Program-made: the position numbers and the translations under genes
Notes under the pieces: model-generated
Told to the model about the DNA's origin: nothing
Seen by the model: the letters and a program-made list of their open reading frames with translations, nothing else
The model's database searches: none
In this document: positions 1 through 7,883 of the stretch, piece after piece
Position numbering within the stretch: position 1 is the first letter of the stretch
Layout: the number at the start of each line of letters is the position of its first letter
From: Luteibacter rhizovicinus
Lineage (GTDB): Bacteria > Pseudomonadota > Gammaproteobacteria > Xanthomonadales > Rhodanobacteraceae
Length of the DNA: 64,000 nucleotides
Assembly (NCBI RefSeq): GCF_004342265.1
Contig: NZ_SMCS01000002.1
Location: forward strand, 806,001 to 870,000
Direction: 5' to 3'

Positions 1-497
1 TCTATCCCGACGATGCGGGAGCGGCGATCCGGGCCGACCTGGCGCGATACGTCGACGGGCACGTAGCGCTTTATCGCGCGGAGCAGGACCCGTCGACACG
101 CGAAGAGATCGCGGCCCGGTTGACCGTGCTCGAAAACGATATATGGGAGCGGGTAGCAAAGCTCTCGCACGATCCTTCCAACACGCTGGCTACCGGCCAG
201 ATGTCCCCCGCGCTGGATCGCATGTTCGGTCTGTCGCATACGCGGCAGGTCGCGCTGGCCATCCATATTCCCGACGTCATCGTCCTGCTGCTGTTCGTGA
301 TGGCGACGGCTACCGCATTGACCAGCGGCTATGCCTCAGCGCTGTCCGGCGTCGTACACCCCTTCGGCCATCTGGGTTTCGCCTTGCTCACGGCACTCGT
401 GGTCTACGTGACGCTGGATCTGGACCGGCCCGGACGCGGCATGATTCGCCGCGATGCGCAGGAACAGGCGTTCGTAACGCTGACGACAAGCCCCTGA
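1..497 (+). CDS. DUF4239 (bestrophin-like) membrane protein, 3' part
   Basis: The window opens inside this gene; 164 codons are visible in the frame that starts at base 3 and ends with TGA at 497. The visible part begins with a charged helical stretch (about residues 1-80), followed by two hydrophobic segments (around IPDVIVLLLFVMATATAL and FALLTALVVYVTLDL) and the ending LDRPGRGMIRRD. A C-terminal pair of membrane helices followed by LDLDRPxRG is what I know of the DUF4239 bestrophin-like family. The substrate or role is unknown. The N-terminus lies outside the window. Confidence 0.75.
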   Translation, partial: YPDDAGAAIRADLARYVDGHVALYRAEQDPSTREEIAARLTVLENDIWERVAKLSHDPSNTLATGQMSPALDRMFGLSHTRQVALAIHIPDVIVLLLFVMATATALTSGYASALSGVVHPFGHLGFALLTALVVYVTLDLDRPGRGMIRRDAQEQAFVTLTTSP

Positions 498-539
498 GAC
501 GGCCACGAGCTACAATCGGCCCCGACTCAACGAATAACG

Positions 540-1082
540 ATGCAGATGCGTAACCCTTTGCAGGAACAATTACTTAAGGCCGGCCTGACGACCAAGGGCA
601 AGGTAGCCCAGGCGGTTCGCGAGCAGACGAAGCAGCGCCAGGGCAAGGCACCGGTCCCGCCGGCGGCGGAACAGATCGATGCGCAGCGCCTGAAAGCCGA
701 GAAGGCCGAGCGCGATCGGGCCATCGAGGCCGAACGCAAAACGCAGGCCCAGGCAAACGAAGTGCGCGCGCAAATCCGCCAGATCATCGGTGCGCACAAG
801 GTCAAGCGCGAGGGCGAACTGGAATACCGGTTCACCGATGGCGACAAGATCAAGACACTGCTGGTCAACGAAGCCCTTCGCGCACAACTAGCGAAAGGCG
901 TCCTGGTCATTGCCCGCGACGACAACAGCTATGCGCTGCTGCCGCGCCCCGCCGCCGACAAGATCTACACGCGCGATGCGTCCGTCATCCTGCTAGACCA
1001 CGGCACGCCCGGCGAAAGCACCAGCAACGAAGACGACGAGTATTACAAGCAGTTCCAGGTACCCGACGATCTGACCTGGTAA
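540..1082 (+). CDS. DUF2058 family protein (YaiL-like)
   Basis: A 180-residue soluble protein. It starts MRNPLQEQLLKAGL and continues with a long lysine/arginine/glutamate-rich helix (about residues 15-90), then a compact domain that includes YRFTDGDKIKTLLV and ends in an acidic tail (SNEDDEYYKQFQVPDDLTW). This is the layout of the DUF2058 family, annotated in Escherichia coli as YaiL, a putative nucleoprotein or polynucleotide-associated protein of unproven function. Two in-frame ATGs lie six bases apart (540 and 546); the second fits the usual family start MRNPLQ. It stands alone, 42 bases after the upstream gene. Confidence 0.88.
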   Translation: MQMRNPLQEQLLKAGLTTKGKVAQAVREQTKQRQGKAPVPPAAEQIDAQRLKAEKAERDRAIEAERKTQAQANEVRAQIRQIIGAHKVKREGELEYRFTDGDKIKTLLVNEALRAQLAKGVLVIARDDNSYALLPRPAADKIYTRDASVILLDHGTPGESTSNEDDEYYKQFQVPDDLTW

Positions 1083-1092
1083 CTACGCCGGC

Positions 1093-1434
1093 TTACGATT
1101 TCCGCGCCGCCGGCTTGCAATCGGCGGTGACCGCATCGGGCTGCTGCGTTACGCATTGCACGAAGTCGTCGGGAAGCCCTACCAGTTTCAGATCGTCGCC
1201 CGCCGCAAGCGAGAAGGTCCGGAACGAACTGCCATTGACGAACAACGCGTAGTGACATTGGCCCGACGCGCTATGCAGGCAATGAAACGCCGCCGTACCA
1301 AGATCGAGATCGGTGCGGCTGTCGAGTATGGAGTCGCCGTTGACGCTGGAGTTCACGACCATCGTGCGGCCGCGTCCATCCGTGCAACCCGCGAGCGACA
1401 TCAGGCAATAAACGAATGCGACAAGGATGCGCAT
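1093..1434 (-). CDS. Small lipoprotein, third gene of the LytTR operon
   Basis: A 113-residue protein starting MRILVAFVYCLMSLAGCTD, with a hydrophobic signal and a lipobox (LAGC) at about residues 14-17, so it is probably a lipidated periplasmic protein. The mature part has cysteines at CLHSASGQC and CVTQQPDAVTADC that could form disulfides. I do not recognise a family. The start at 1434 is preferred over 1449 because it puts the signal peptide at the N-terminus. It lies 30 bases downstream of the response regulator on the same strand, so it is probably the last gene of the kinase-regulator operon. Confidence 0.7.
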   Translation of the reverse strand: MRILVAFVYCLMSLAGCTDGRGRTMVVNSSVNGDSILDSRTDLDLGTAAFHCLHSASGQCHYALFVNGSSFRTFSLAAGDDLKLVGLPDDFVQCVTQQPDAVTADCKPAARKS

Positions 1435-1464
1435 GACCTTTGCTCCCATCGATTGGCGCCCGCG

Positions 1465-2232
1465 CTACATCGCACGGAACAACGCCATGAACGGCTGGCT
1501 TACGCTCAGCGTTTCCGGCCGGTTGCGCAGTCGTAGCGCCCCCTTGCCGGTATCGTCGCGAATCACCGAGGCAATCTGCCGGAGATTCACGATCGTCGAA
1601 CGGTGGATCTGGCGGAACATTCTCGGATCGAGCTGACGCAACAGGTCGCGAAGCGGCCGCGTCAGCAGTGCCTCGCCTTCCGCCGTCGCCACCAGCGTGT
1701 ATTTGCTGTCCGCCCGGAAATACACGACGTCGTCGATCAGGATCAGGCGCGTTTCCCTGCCTGCGCTGGCGGTGATCCAGGTCAACGGCTCTTTCGCGGC
1801 ATCCGGCTCCGGATCGTGCAGTTCGTTGGCAAGCGTCGCCAGCGCGGCCGGATCGCGACGTCCTTCCGCCAGCCTTGCGCGTACGCGGGCCAACGTGCGT
1901 TCCAGACGTTCGGCCGTGACCGGTTTCAGCAGATAGTCGATGGCGCCGCGATCGAACGCTTCGATGGCGTGCTGGTCGTAGGCGGTGACGAAGACGATCA
2001 ACGTGGACGGACTGGCTTCCGCCGCGGCCGCAGCCACCTGCAAACCGTTCAGTCCCGGCATGCGGATATCGAGAAAGGCTATGTCGGGATGGTGCGTGGC
2101 AATGGCGTCGAGTGCTTCGCCACCGTCCTCGCACGACTGTGCGATATCCAGCGAAGGCCATGCGTCGCGCAACATACTGGCGAGCGCATCGCGCAGCAGC
2201 GCTTCGTCTTCGGCGATGATGCAATCAGGCAT
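1465..2232 (-). CDS. LytTR-type response regulator
   Basis: A 255-residue regulator. The receiver domain (about 1-120) has the acidic pair E8/D9, the phosphoacceptor D55 in FLDIRMPG, T/A in VTAYD and the conserved K of LLKPV. A LytTR DNA-binding domain (about 150-250) follows, with WITASAGRETRLI, DVVYFRADSKYT and FRQIHRSTIVNL. It binds DNA after phosphorylation by the adjacent kinase. The start ATG at 2232 (MPDCIIAED) overlaps the end of the kinase gene by 8 bases, indicating translational coupling; an upstream in-frame extension to 2286 lies inside the kinase gene and is not needed. Confidence 0.93.
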   Translation of the reverse strand: MPDCIIAEDEALLRDALASMLRDAWPSLDIAQSCEDGGEALDAIATHHPDIAFLDIRMPGLNGLQVAAAAAEASPSTLIVFVTAYDQHAIEAFDRGAIDYLLKPVTAERLERTLARVRARLAEGRRDPAALATLANELHDPEPDAAKEPLTWITASAGRETRLILIDDVVYFRADSKYTLVATAEGEALLTRPLRDLLRQLDPRMFRQIHRSTIVNLRQIASVIRDDTGKGALRLRNRPETLSVSQPFMALFRAM

Positions 2233-3469
2233 GAGCGACGCCCTCCTTCGTTCCGACCGGCACCGCGATCGTCGCGGCGACGCCATTCGGGAAGTTCGCG
2301 ACGATGACGAAGGTCGCCGCGGCGCCGTAAGTCAGGCGCAGACGTTCGCGCAGATTCTTCAGGCCGATGCCCGTTCCCGCACCATCGCTGCGGAAGCCCA
2401 GGCCGTCGTCCGCCACGGTAAGCGAAAGCACGCCGTCCTGCCGCGTGGCGCGAATCCACACGCCGCCACCGCCGGTCTTCGGTTCGAGACCATGTTTGAT
2501 GGCGTTCTCCACCACGGTCTGCAACATCATCGAAGGCAACGGATCGCTGCGCAGATTCGCAGGTACGTCGACGTGCACGGCCAACCGGTCGCCCATGCGC
2601 AGCCGCAGGATTTCGAGATAGGCCAGCGAACGGTCCAGCTCCTCACCCAACGTGGACAGCGATCCGTCGACGCGCGGCAAGGAACGGCGCAGGTAGTCGA
2701 TCAGGTGCCCGAGCATCTCATCGGCACGGGGTGGGTCGATGCGCACCAGTTGCTGGGCATTCGCCAAGGTGTTGTAGAGAAAATGTGGCTCGACCTGGGC
2801 TTGCAGCAGACCAAGTTGCGCGACGGTCAGTTCTTTTTCGGTCGCGGTCTGTCGCGCTTCGGCCTGTTCGCGGCGACGACGCTCAGCGACACGACGCGCC
2901 ATGGCACGGACGATCGCTTCGGCATTCTCGAGGCTCCCGCCACCGTCGGCGACGAACCAGTCGAACCATGCCCCATGCTCGGGTTCGCAGATAAGCGTGA
3001 CGCTGCTGCTGCCGTCGCCCGGCGTGACCGTGGCCTGGAGCATGAAACGGTGCTCGCGCCGGCCTTTGCCTTTGCCAGCCGGCTGCTCACGGCTAAAGGG
3101 TTCGACCTGACGAATGCGGGCGCGAACCTGCAGGCTGTCGCGAGCACTTTCCACATGGGTAACGCGCGGCAGTTCGCGCACGGCGGCGTCGATAATGTCG
3201 AACGCTTCGTCCGCGTCGTACGGCACTTCGATATGGCGGCGCTGGCGGTTCGCCAGGAGGCTGCTGTCTTTGCGACCGGCAATCAGCTGTACGCGATGCA
3301 GGTGACTGGCCGCACGAATCAGCAGAAAGCCCAGCCATACGAAGCCAGCGGCGAACAGCACCCACGGCGGATCGCCGAACCAGCCGATGGCCAGCCACGC
3401 GATGATCGCGATGGCCATTGCCACCGCCCATGCGAACACGATCCGTGCAAGAAAAAACAGGCTGCTCAT
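2225..3469 (-). CDS. LytS/His_kinase-type sensor histidine kinase
   Basis: A 414-residue membrane kinase. Two hydrophobic helices (about 5-29 and 36-52) anchor a cytoplasmic region of about 130 residues, followed by a coiled-coil (VRAMARRVAERRRREQAEA) and the His_kinase motif VEPHFLYNTL with the likely phosphorylated H229. An HATPase domain (NAIKHGLEP, DDGLGF, GIGLKNLRERL) ends the protein. It pairs with the overlapping LytTR regulator. The start at 3469 has a strong ribosome site (GGGGGAG about 9 bases upstream); a longer frame to 3631 runs into a REP element and is rejected. What the middle domain senses is not evident. Confidence 0.92.
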   Translation of the reverse strand: MSSLFFLARIVFAWAVAMAIAIIAWLAIGWFGDPPWVLFAAGFVWLGFLLIRAASHLHRVQLIAGRKDSSLLANRQRRHIEVPYDADEAFDIIDAAVRELPRVTHVESARDSLQVRARIRQVEPFSREQPAGKGKGRREHRFMLQATVTPGDGSSSVTLICEPEHGAWFDWFVADGGGSLENAEAIVRAMARRVAERRRREQAEARQTATEKELTVAQLGLLQAQVEPHFLYNTLANAQQLVRIDPPRADEMLGHLIDYLRRSLPRVDGSLSTLGEELDRSLAYLEILRLRMGDRLAVHVDVPANLRSDPLPSMMLQTVVENAIKHGLEPKTGGGGVWIRATRQDGVLSLTVADDGLGFRSDGAGTGIGLKNLRERLRLTYGAAATFVIVANFPNGVAATIAVPVGTKEGVAHA

Positions 3470-3601
3470 CCGATTAGCTCCCCCATCAGTTGCCGGCGAG
3501 CATAGCGCCGGTACCCGGGCAGGGAAGGCCTCTTCCGACGAAAGGCCCTTCAGGCGGGGCGAAACACCGTGTAACCCGACGTCCCTGGCAGCCACCCTCC
3601 C

Positions 3602-3740
3602 TGTAGGAGCCCGCTTGCGGGCGAAAGCCAACAGGGCGAGGAGGACGGATGCTCACCTCCGCGAGCCCGATCTACGGGCTGCGGATGTCACGCATGGCAT
3701 CGCCGCTACGTTGGCTTTCGCCCGCAAGCGGGCTCCTGCA
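3602..3740. repeat. REP-type inverted-repeat element, copy 1
   Basis: Two arms of 31 bases, 3602-3632 and 3710-3740, are reverse complements with a single mismatch; each contains GTAGGAGCCCGCTTGCGGGC or its complement. The 77-base interior has conserved landmarks GGATGCTCAC, GATCTACGGGCT and CGCATGGC that recur in the elements near 31159 and 55848. It fills the gap between the kinase and hmp promoter sides. The arm resembles REP sequences known from Pseudomonas (GTAGGAGC..CTTG..CGCGA). No RAYT transposase is in the window. Confidence 0.85.
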
Positions 3741-3768
3741 AAAGGCTCAGCGTGGCGCTGCAGCTGAC

Positions 3769-4950
3769 TCAATCCAGCGACGATGGCGACCCGAAGAACC
3801 CGTAACGAACCTGTGCATCCGGCACGCCCAGCTCGCGCAAGTGGGACCGGATGGCCCGCATGAACGGCCTGGGGCCGAGGACGTATACGTCGACATCTTG
3901 CGTCGACGGCATCCATGTCGCCAGCAGGGCCGCATCGAGAAAGCCTGTTGCATCGGGCATGGGTGTCTCGCCGTCGTGTACTTCGTAGCAGTAATAGCGT
4001 TTCAACCGGGGATGATGCTCCGCCAGATCGTCGATCCAGTCGCGGAATGCATGAGCATCGCTGTGCCGTGCCGCGTGGATGAAATGAATCGGACGATCCG
4101 CGGCCAGCGCCGCCTGAAGCATCGGCAGGGTCGACGTAATACCCACGCCGCCACTGATCAGGACGAGCGGCTTCCCGCTATCGTCCAGCACGAAATCGCC
4201 CGCCGGGGGAAACAGTTCGACGGTATCGCCAGGATGCATGCAATCGTGCAGATACTTCGATACGACACCATTGGGACGACGCTTCACGCTGATGCGATAA
4301 CGCTTGCCGTCCGCGACGGACGAAAGCGAATAGCTGCGACGCACTTCCACACCGTCGACGAACGCACGCAAGCCAACGTGCTGTCCGGGCTCGTGCGCGA
4401 CGACCGCATCGCCGTCCGTCGGCTCGAACCAGAACGAGGTAATTTCATTGCTTTCGCGGATCTTCGCCATGACGGTGAATGAGCGTGCACCGCGCCAGCC
4501 GCCCGGACTATCGGCGACGCTGTCGTAAGCCGTTTTCTCCGCACCGACGAGAATGTCGGCCAGTTGGAAATACGCTGCGTGCCATGCCTCGATCACCGCA
4601 TCGGTGGCGATGTCTTCGCCAAGCACCTCACGCATGGCGCGCAGCAGGCAGGCCCCCACGACCGGATAGTGTTCGGCACGTACCTGCAACGACACGTGCC
4701 TGTTGACGATCGTCGTCACCAGATCGCCCAGGTGTTGCAGCCGGTCGATATGCCGGGCATACATCAGCACGCCATTGGCGAGAGCTCGCTGCTGTTCGCC
4801 GCTTTGCTGGCTGGCCTGATTGAAATAGGGCCGCAGTTCCGGGTGATCGGTCAGAAGCATCCGGTAGAAGTGGGTCGTAAGCGCCTCGCCTCCGGCTTCG
4901 AGCAACGGAACGGTTGCCTTGACGATGGCGCGGTGTTCGGGAGAAAGCAT
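3769..4950 (-). CDS. hmp: NO-detoxifying flavohaemoglobin
   Basis: A 393-residue flavohaemoprotein that oxidises nitric oxide to nitrate with O2 and NADPH in the cytoplasm. The globin domain (about 1-138) has the distal Tyr in THFYRMLL and the proximal His in NRHVSLQV. An FAD-binding ferredoxin-reductase domain (about 150-260) shows RRSYSLSS and PAGDFVLD. The NAD-binding domain has LISGGVGITSTLPM and ends YVLGPRPFM...YGFFGS. Length and order match the family. It is a single gene divergent from a small membrane protein. A GATAC-N6-GTATC dyad about 20 bases upstream could be an operator; it does not look like a classic NsrR site. Confidence 0.96.
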   Translation of the reverse strand: MLSPEHRAIVKATVPLLEAGGEALTTHFYRMLLTDHPELRPYFNQASQQSGEQQRALANGVLMYARHIDRLQHLGDLVTTIVNRHVSLQVRAEHYPVVGACLLRAMREVLGEDIATDAVIEAWHAAYFQLADILVGAEKTAYDSVADSPGGWRGARSFTVMAKIRESNEITSFWFEPTDGDAVVAHEPGQHVGLRAFVDGVEVRRSYSLSSVADGKRYRISVKRRPNGVVSKYLHDCMHPGDTVELFPPAGDFVLDDSGKPLVLISGGVGITSTLPMLQAALAADRPIHFIHAARHSDAHAFRDWIDDLAEHHPRLKRYYCYEVHDGETPMPDATGFLDAALLATWMPSTQDVDVYVLGPRPFMRAIRSHLRELGVPDAQVRYGFFGSPSSLD

Positions 4951-4969
4951 GTCGTGATCTCAACAGGTG

Positions 4970-4985
4970 GATACGGGGCTGTATC
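4970..4985. promoter_or_regulatory. Dyad upstream of hmp, possible operator
   Basis: GATAC-GGGGCT-GTATC forms a perfect 5-base inverted repeat with a 6-base spacer, 20-35 bases upstream of the hmp ATG. Its position fits a repressor site over the promoter or leader. No known regulator consensus is matched, so this is a position-based suggestion only. Confidence 0.3.
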
Positions 4986-5226
4986 AACGACCATGCCAAG
5001 CACGTGCCACGTATCCGCTCAATGACTTATCCGTCGACCGGGTCGTTCTGACCGGGTCAGTGGCCAGGTCGGCGAGACTCCTGACAACGTCGTTATGACC
5101 TCATTGTCGTCAGGCCAGCGGCCGTATCCCCTTCGCCACCTCGCGCTAGCTTTGTCCAAGACCCTATCGCGGGCATCCCGCACCATGCGAAACGCCACCC
5201 GCACGCCACACCGCCTGGAGAGCCCC

Positions 5227-5709
5227 ATGAGCACCGGACTTGCCGCACTCACCGCCATCCATACGCTCATCAGCTTCGTCGCCATCCTTCTCGGGATCGG
5301 CGCCATCGCCAGTCTGATCGGCAAGCCCCGCGCCGTGGGCTGGACCACGTGGTTCCTGGCGTTCGCCGTGGCCACCAGCGTCACCGGCTTCTTCTTTCCG
5401 TACCATGGTTTCACGCCGGCGATCGGCGTCGGCATCGTTGCGCTGATCGTCCTGGCCGGTGTGTACGTGGCGATGCGGGTCGCCAACCGCGGCGGATTCT
5501 GGTGCTGGGTGTACGCGGGCGGCATCGTCGCCAGCGAGTATTTCCTGGTTTTCGTACTGGTCGCCCAGGCCTTCGCCAAGGTGCCGGCCCTGCATGCGGC
5601 GGCGCCCACCCAGCAGGAGCCGCCCTTTGCCGTGGCACAGCTGGTAACACTATTGGTCTTCGTCGTCCTTGGTGTCATGGCCGGACGCAGGTCCCGCCGG
5701 CTGGCATAA
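5227..5709 (+). CDS. Small four-helix membrane protein
   Basis: A 160-residue integral membrane protein with about four hydrophobic helices (LTAIHTLISFVAILLGIGAI; TTWFLAFAVATSVTGFFF; AIGVGIVALIVLAGVYVAM; CWVYAGGIVASEYFLVFVLV) and a fifth short hydrophobic C-terminal segment before GRRSRRLA. No catalytic motif is visible and I do not recognise a named family. The ATG at 5227 is chosen because GGAG sits just upstream (ctggagagcccc) and it begins with the first helix. An in-frame extension to 5095 adds an arginine-rich non-family-like stretch. It is divergent from hmp. Confidence 0.75.
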   Translation: MSTGLAALTAIHTLISFVAILLGIGAIASLIGKPRAVGWTTWFLAFAVATSVTGFFFPYHGFTPAIGVGIVALIVLAGVYVAMRVANRGGFWCWVYAGGIVASEYFLVFVLVAQAFAKVPALHAAAPTQQEPPFAVAQLVTLLVFVVLGVMAGRRSRRLA

Positions 5710-5795
5710 CGCATGACCTGCGGGAGCGTTGAGGGTATGGTCGTTCCTGCGCCCTGACCGTAGCGGGGACGACCTTCCGCTCAGGGGAGCCTGCG

Positions 5796-6974
5796 ATGAA
5801 ACTGTTGGGATCGGCGAGCCTGCTTCGTGCGCGTGACGGCCACGAGGCGAAAGTCTCGAACATCGAATTATTTTTCGACCTCGTCTATATGTTCGCGGTC
5901 ACCCAGCTGTCGCACCATCTGCTTACGCACATGGATGCCGTCGGCGCATTGCAGACGCTGGTCCTCTGGTTCGCCGTCTGGCTGGGCTGGCAATACACCT
6001 CCTGGGTGACCAACTGGTTCGATCCCGAACGGCTTCCCGTCCGTGTACTGATCATTGCGATCATGCTCGTCGGTCTGGTGATGGCCGCCTCCATTCCGGA
6101 AGCCTTCGTCGGACGCGGCCTGGCTTTCGCCGCGTGCTACGTCACGATCCAGGTCGGACGCACGCTGCTCGTCCTGCTGCACCTGGGGCGCGATCATTCG
6201 CTCGCGGCCAATTTCCGGCGCATGCTCGTCTGGTTGTGCATTGCCGCCGTGTTCTGGATCGCGGGCGCGTTCGCGACCGGCAGCACCCGCATGATGTTCT
6301 GGATCGTCGCTGTACTCTGCGAATACATATCGCCCATGACCGGCTTCCGCCTGCCCTTTCTTGGCCGGTCGAGTACGCGCGACTGGACCATCGAAGGCGG
6401 ACACCTGGCCGAACGCTGCCAGCTGTTCGTGATCGTTGCACTCGGCGAATCCGTCCTCGCCGTGGGCGCGAGCTTCGCGCATGTCGCATGGGACATGCCG
6501 ATCCTGATCGCCCTGCTCACCGGCTTCATCGCCAGCGTCGCCATGTGGTGGCTGTACTTCGACACCAGCAGCGGCGACGGAAGCGAAACCATCGTGCGCT
6601 CGACGGATCCCGGTCGCGTAGGCGCGTACTTCCACTATGTGCACGTCACGTTGGTGGGCGGCATCATCGTTGGCGCGGTGGGCAACGACCTGATCGTCGC
6701 CGAGCCCGCGGCGCATTCGGAGCCAGCGGCACTCGCCGTACTGGTGGGCGGACCGGCGCTGTACCTGATCGGAAACCTGGCTTACAAGGCCGTGGTTTAC
6801 GGTCGCGTACCGCTATCGCACCTCGCAGGACTCGCCGCGTTGGCGGTCGTCGCCGCACTGGGCAGCCTTACCGACCATCTCATGGTCGGTGGACTCGTTA
6901 CCCTGGTTCTTGTCGGCGTCGCGATATGGGAATCGTGTTCGCGGCGAATGTTTAGCCAGCAAGAAAAAACTTGA
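5796..6974 (+). CDS. ltrA: Low temperature requirement protein A family
   Basis: A 392-residue polytopic membrane protein. The N-terminus carries the family signature ELFFDLVYMFAVTQLSHHL (residues about 27-45), followed by many helices, a conserved HLAERCQLFVIVALGESVL around residue 208, and MWWLYFD near residue 250. These match the LtrA family, first linked to growth of Listeria at low temperature; its biochemical role is not known. The start has a good ribosome site (CAGGGGAGCC). The stop codon overlaps the likely promoter of the next gene. Confidence 0.93.
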   Translation: MKLLGSASLLRARDGHEAKVSNIELFFDLVYMFAVTQLSHHLLTHMDAVGALQTLVLWFAVWLGWQYTSWVTNWFDPERLPVRVLIIAIMLVGLVMAASIPEAFVGRGLAFAACYVTIQVGRTLLVLLHLGRDHSLAANFRRMLVWLCIAAVFWIAGAFATGSTRMMFWIVAVLCEYISPMTGFRLPFLGRSSTRDWTIEGGHLAERCQLFVIVALGESVLAVGASFAHVAWDMPILIALLTGFIASVAMWWLYFDTSSGDGSETIVRSTDPGRVGAYFHYVHVTLVGGIIVGAVGNDLIVAEPAAHSEPAALAVLVGGPALYLIGNLAYKAVVYGRVPLSHLAGLAALAVVAALGSLTDHLMVGGLVTLVLVGVAIWESCSRRMFSQQEKT

Positions 6975-7000
6975 CGACCACTCGCGTACGGCTGTGTTAG
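6971..7000 (+). promoter_or_regulatory. Candidate sigma-70 promoter for the HTH-GAF gene
   Basis: TTGACG at 6971-6976 and TGTTAG at 6995-7000 are separated by 18 bases, about 35 bases before the next coding frame. The -35 box overlaps the ltrA stop codon. The -10 box is a weak match, so confidence is limited. Confidence 0.4.
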
Positions 7001-7033
7001 CTTGGTGAATTCCTGCATTGCCGCTCTCGTCAT

Positions 7034-7813
7034 TTGGCCACCCGAAACAAAAACGACCATGTTCCGGCGGACGATCCTACCTTGACGACGCGGGATGCCG
7101 CGACGTTACTTGGCGTCTCGGTCAGCACGGCGCAGAAGTGGATCGAAAGCGGGGATATCGCTTCGTGGAAAACACCGGGGGGCCACCGTCGAATACGGCG
7201 AAGCGCCGTACTCGGGCTGCTCGACGAGCGCACTGCCGGCGGCACCCAGGCAACGGATATCCACAAACTCGTTACCGACGTATCCACCGAACTGCATCCC
7301 CTGGACGAACCCGGCTATCCGGTATCCGATGAAGAGAAAGCACGCCTGCGCGCCGTTGCACGCACCGGCCTGCTCGACACGCCCGCCGAACCCGCATTCG
7401 ATCGCATCACCTGGCTGGCGGGTCTTATCGTGGGAACGCCGGTCTCGCTGCTGACCTTGCTGACCGGGCAACGGCAATGGTTCAAGTCGCGCCAGGGCAC
7501 CGAGATGCACGAGACGCCACGCGACTGGGCCTTCTGCGATCACGCCCGCTCCGACAACGGCGTACTCGTCGTCGAAGACGCACGCCAGGACATTCGCTTC
7601 GCGAACAACCCCCTGGTGACCGGCGATCAACACATCCGTTTTTACGCGGGATACCCGGTCCGGTCGCCCGACGGGCATACGGTAGGCGTCCTGTGCGTAC
7701 TGGACCGCAAACCGCGCTCGCTCGATGCGGTGCAGGATCGCGGCATGCGCGCGCTGGCCGCCATCGCGAACGACGCGATCCGGCTGCGGATGGTCGAGCA
7801 CGGGACGTCATAA
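7034..7813 (+). CDS. Excisionase/MerR-type HTH fused to a GAF domain
   Basis: About 259 residues. The N-terminal ~60 residues are a winged HTH of the excisionase/MerR kind (LTTRDAATLLGVSVSTAQKW, then GGHRRIRRSAV), which normally binds DNA. After a linker, residues about 95-255 form a GAF domain (ARTGLLDTPAEPAFDRITWLA..., FCDHARSDNGVLVVEDA, IRFYAGYPVRSPDGHTVG, LCVLD), as found upstream of diguanylate cyclases and kinases. It may therefore be a one-component regulator in which GAF ligand binding controls DNA binding. The start is uncertain: TTG at 7034 or TTG at 7082; no strong ribosome site is seen at either. Confidence 0.8.
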   Translation: MATRNKNDHVPADDPTLTTRDAATLLGVSVSTAQKWIESGDIASWKTPGGHRRIRRSAVLGLLDERTAGGTQATDIHKLVTDVSTELHPLDEPGYPVSDEEKARLRAVARTGLLDTPAEPAFDRITWLAGLIVGTPVSLLTLLTGQRQWFKSRQGTEMHETPRDWAFCDHARSDNGVLVVEDARQDIRFANNPLVTGDQHIRFYAGYPVRSPDGHTVGVLCVLDRKPRSLDAVQDRGMRALAAIANDAIRLRMVEHGTS

Positions 7814-7883
7814 GCCGCCACACAGCGCATACACAATAATTTGGCGCACAATGCCGCGGCTACCACCCGTCATGGAGTTCGTT

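Noticed and set aside
1985-3505. 506-codon plus-strand frame over the kinase and LytTR genes
   Set aside because: Antisense shadow with no recognisable domain; the minus strand encodes both proteins with clear motifs.
3470-3631. N-terminal extension of the LytS-type kinase
   Set aside because: It overlaps the REP element and lacks family-like sequence, while ATG 3469 has a strong ribosome site and begins at the first helix.
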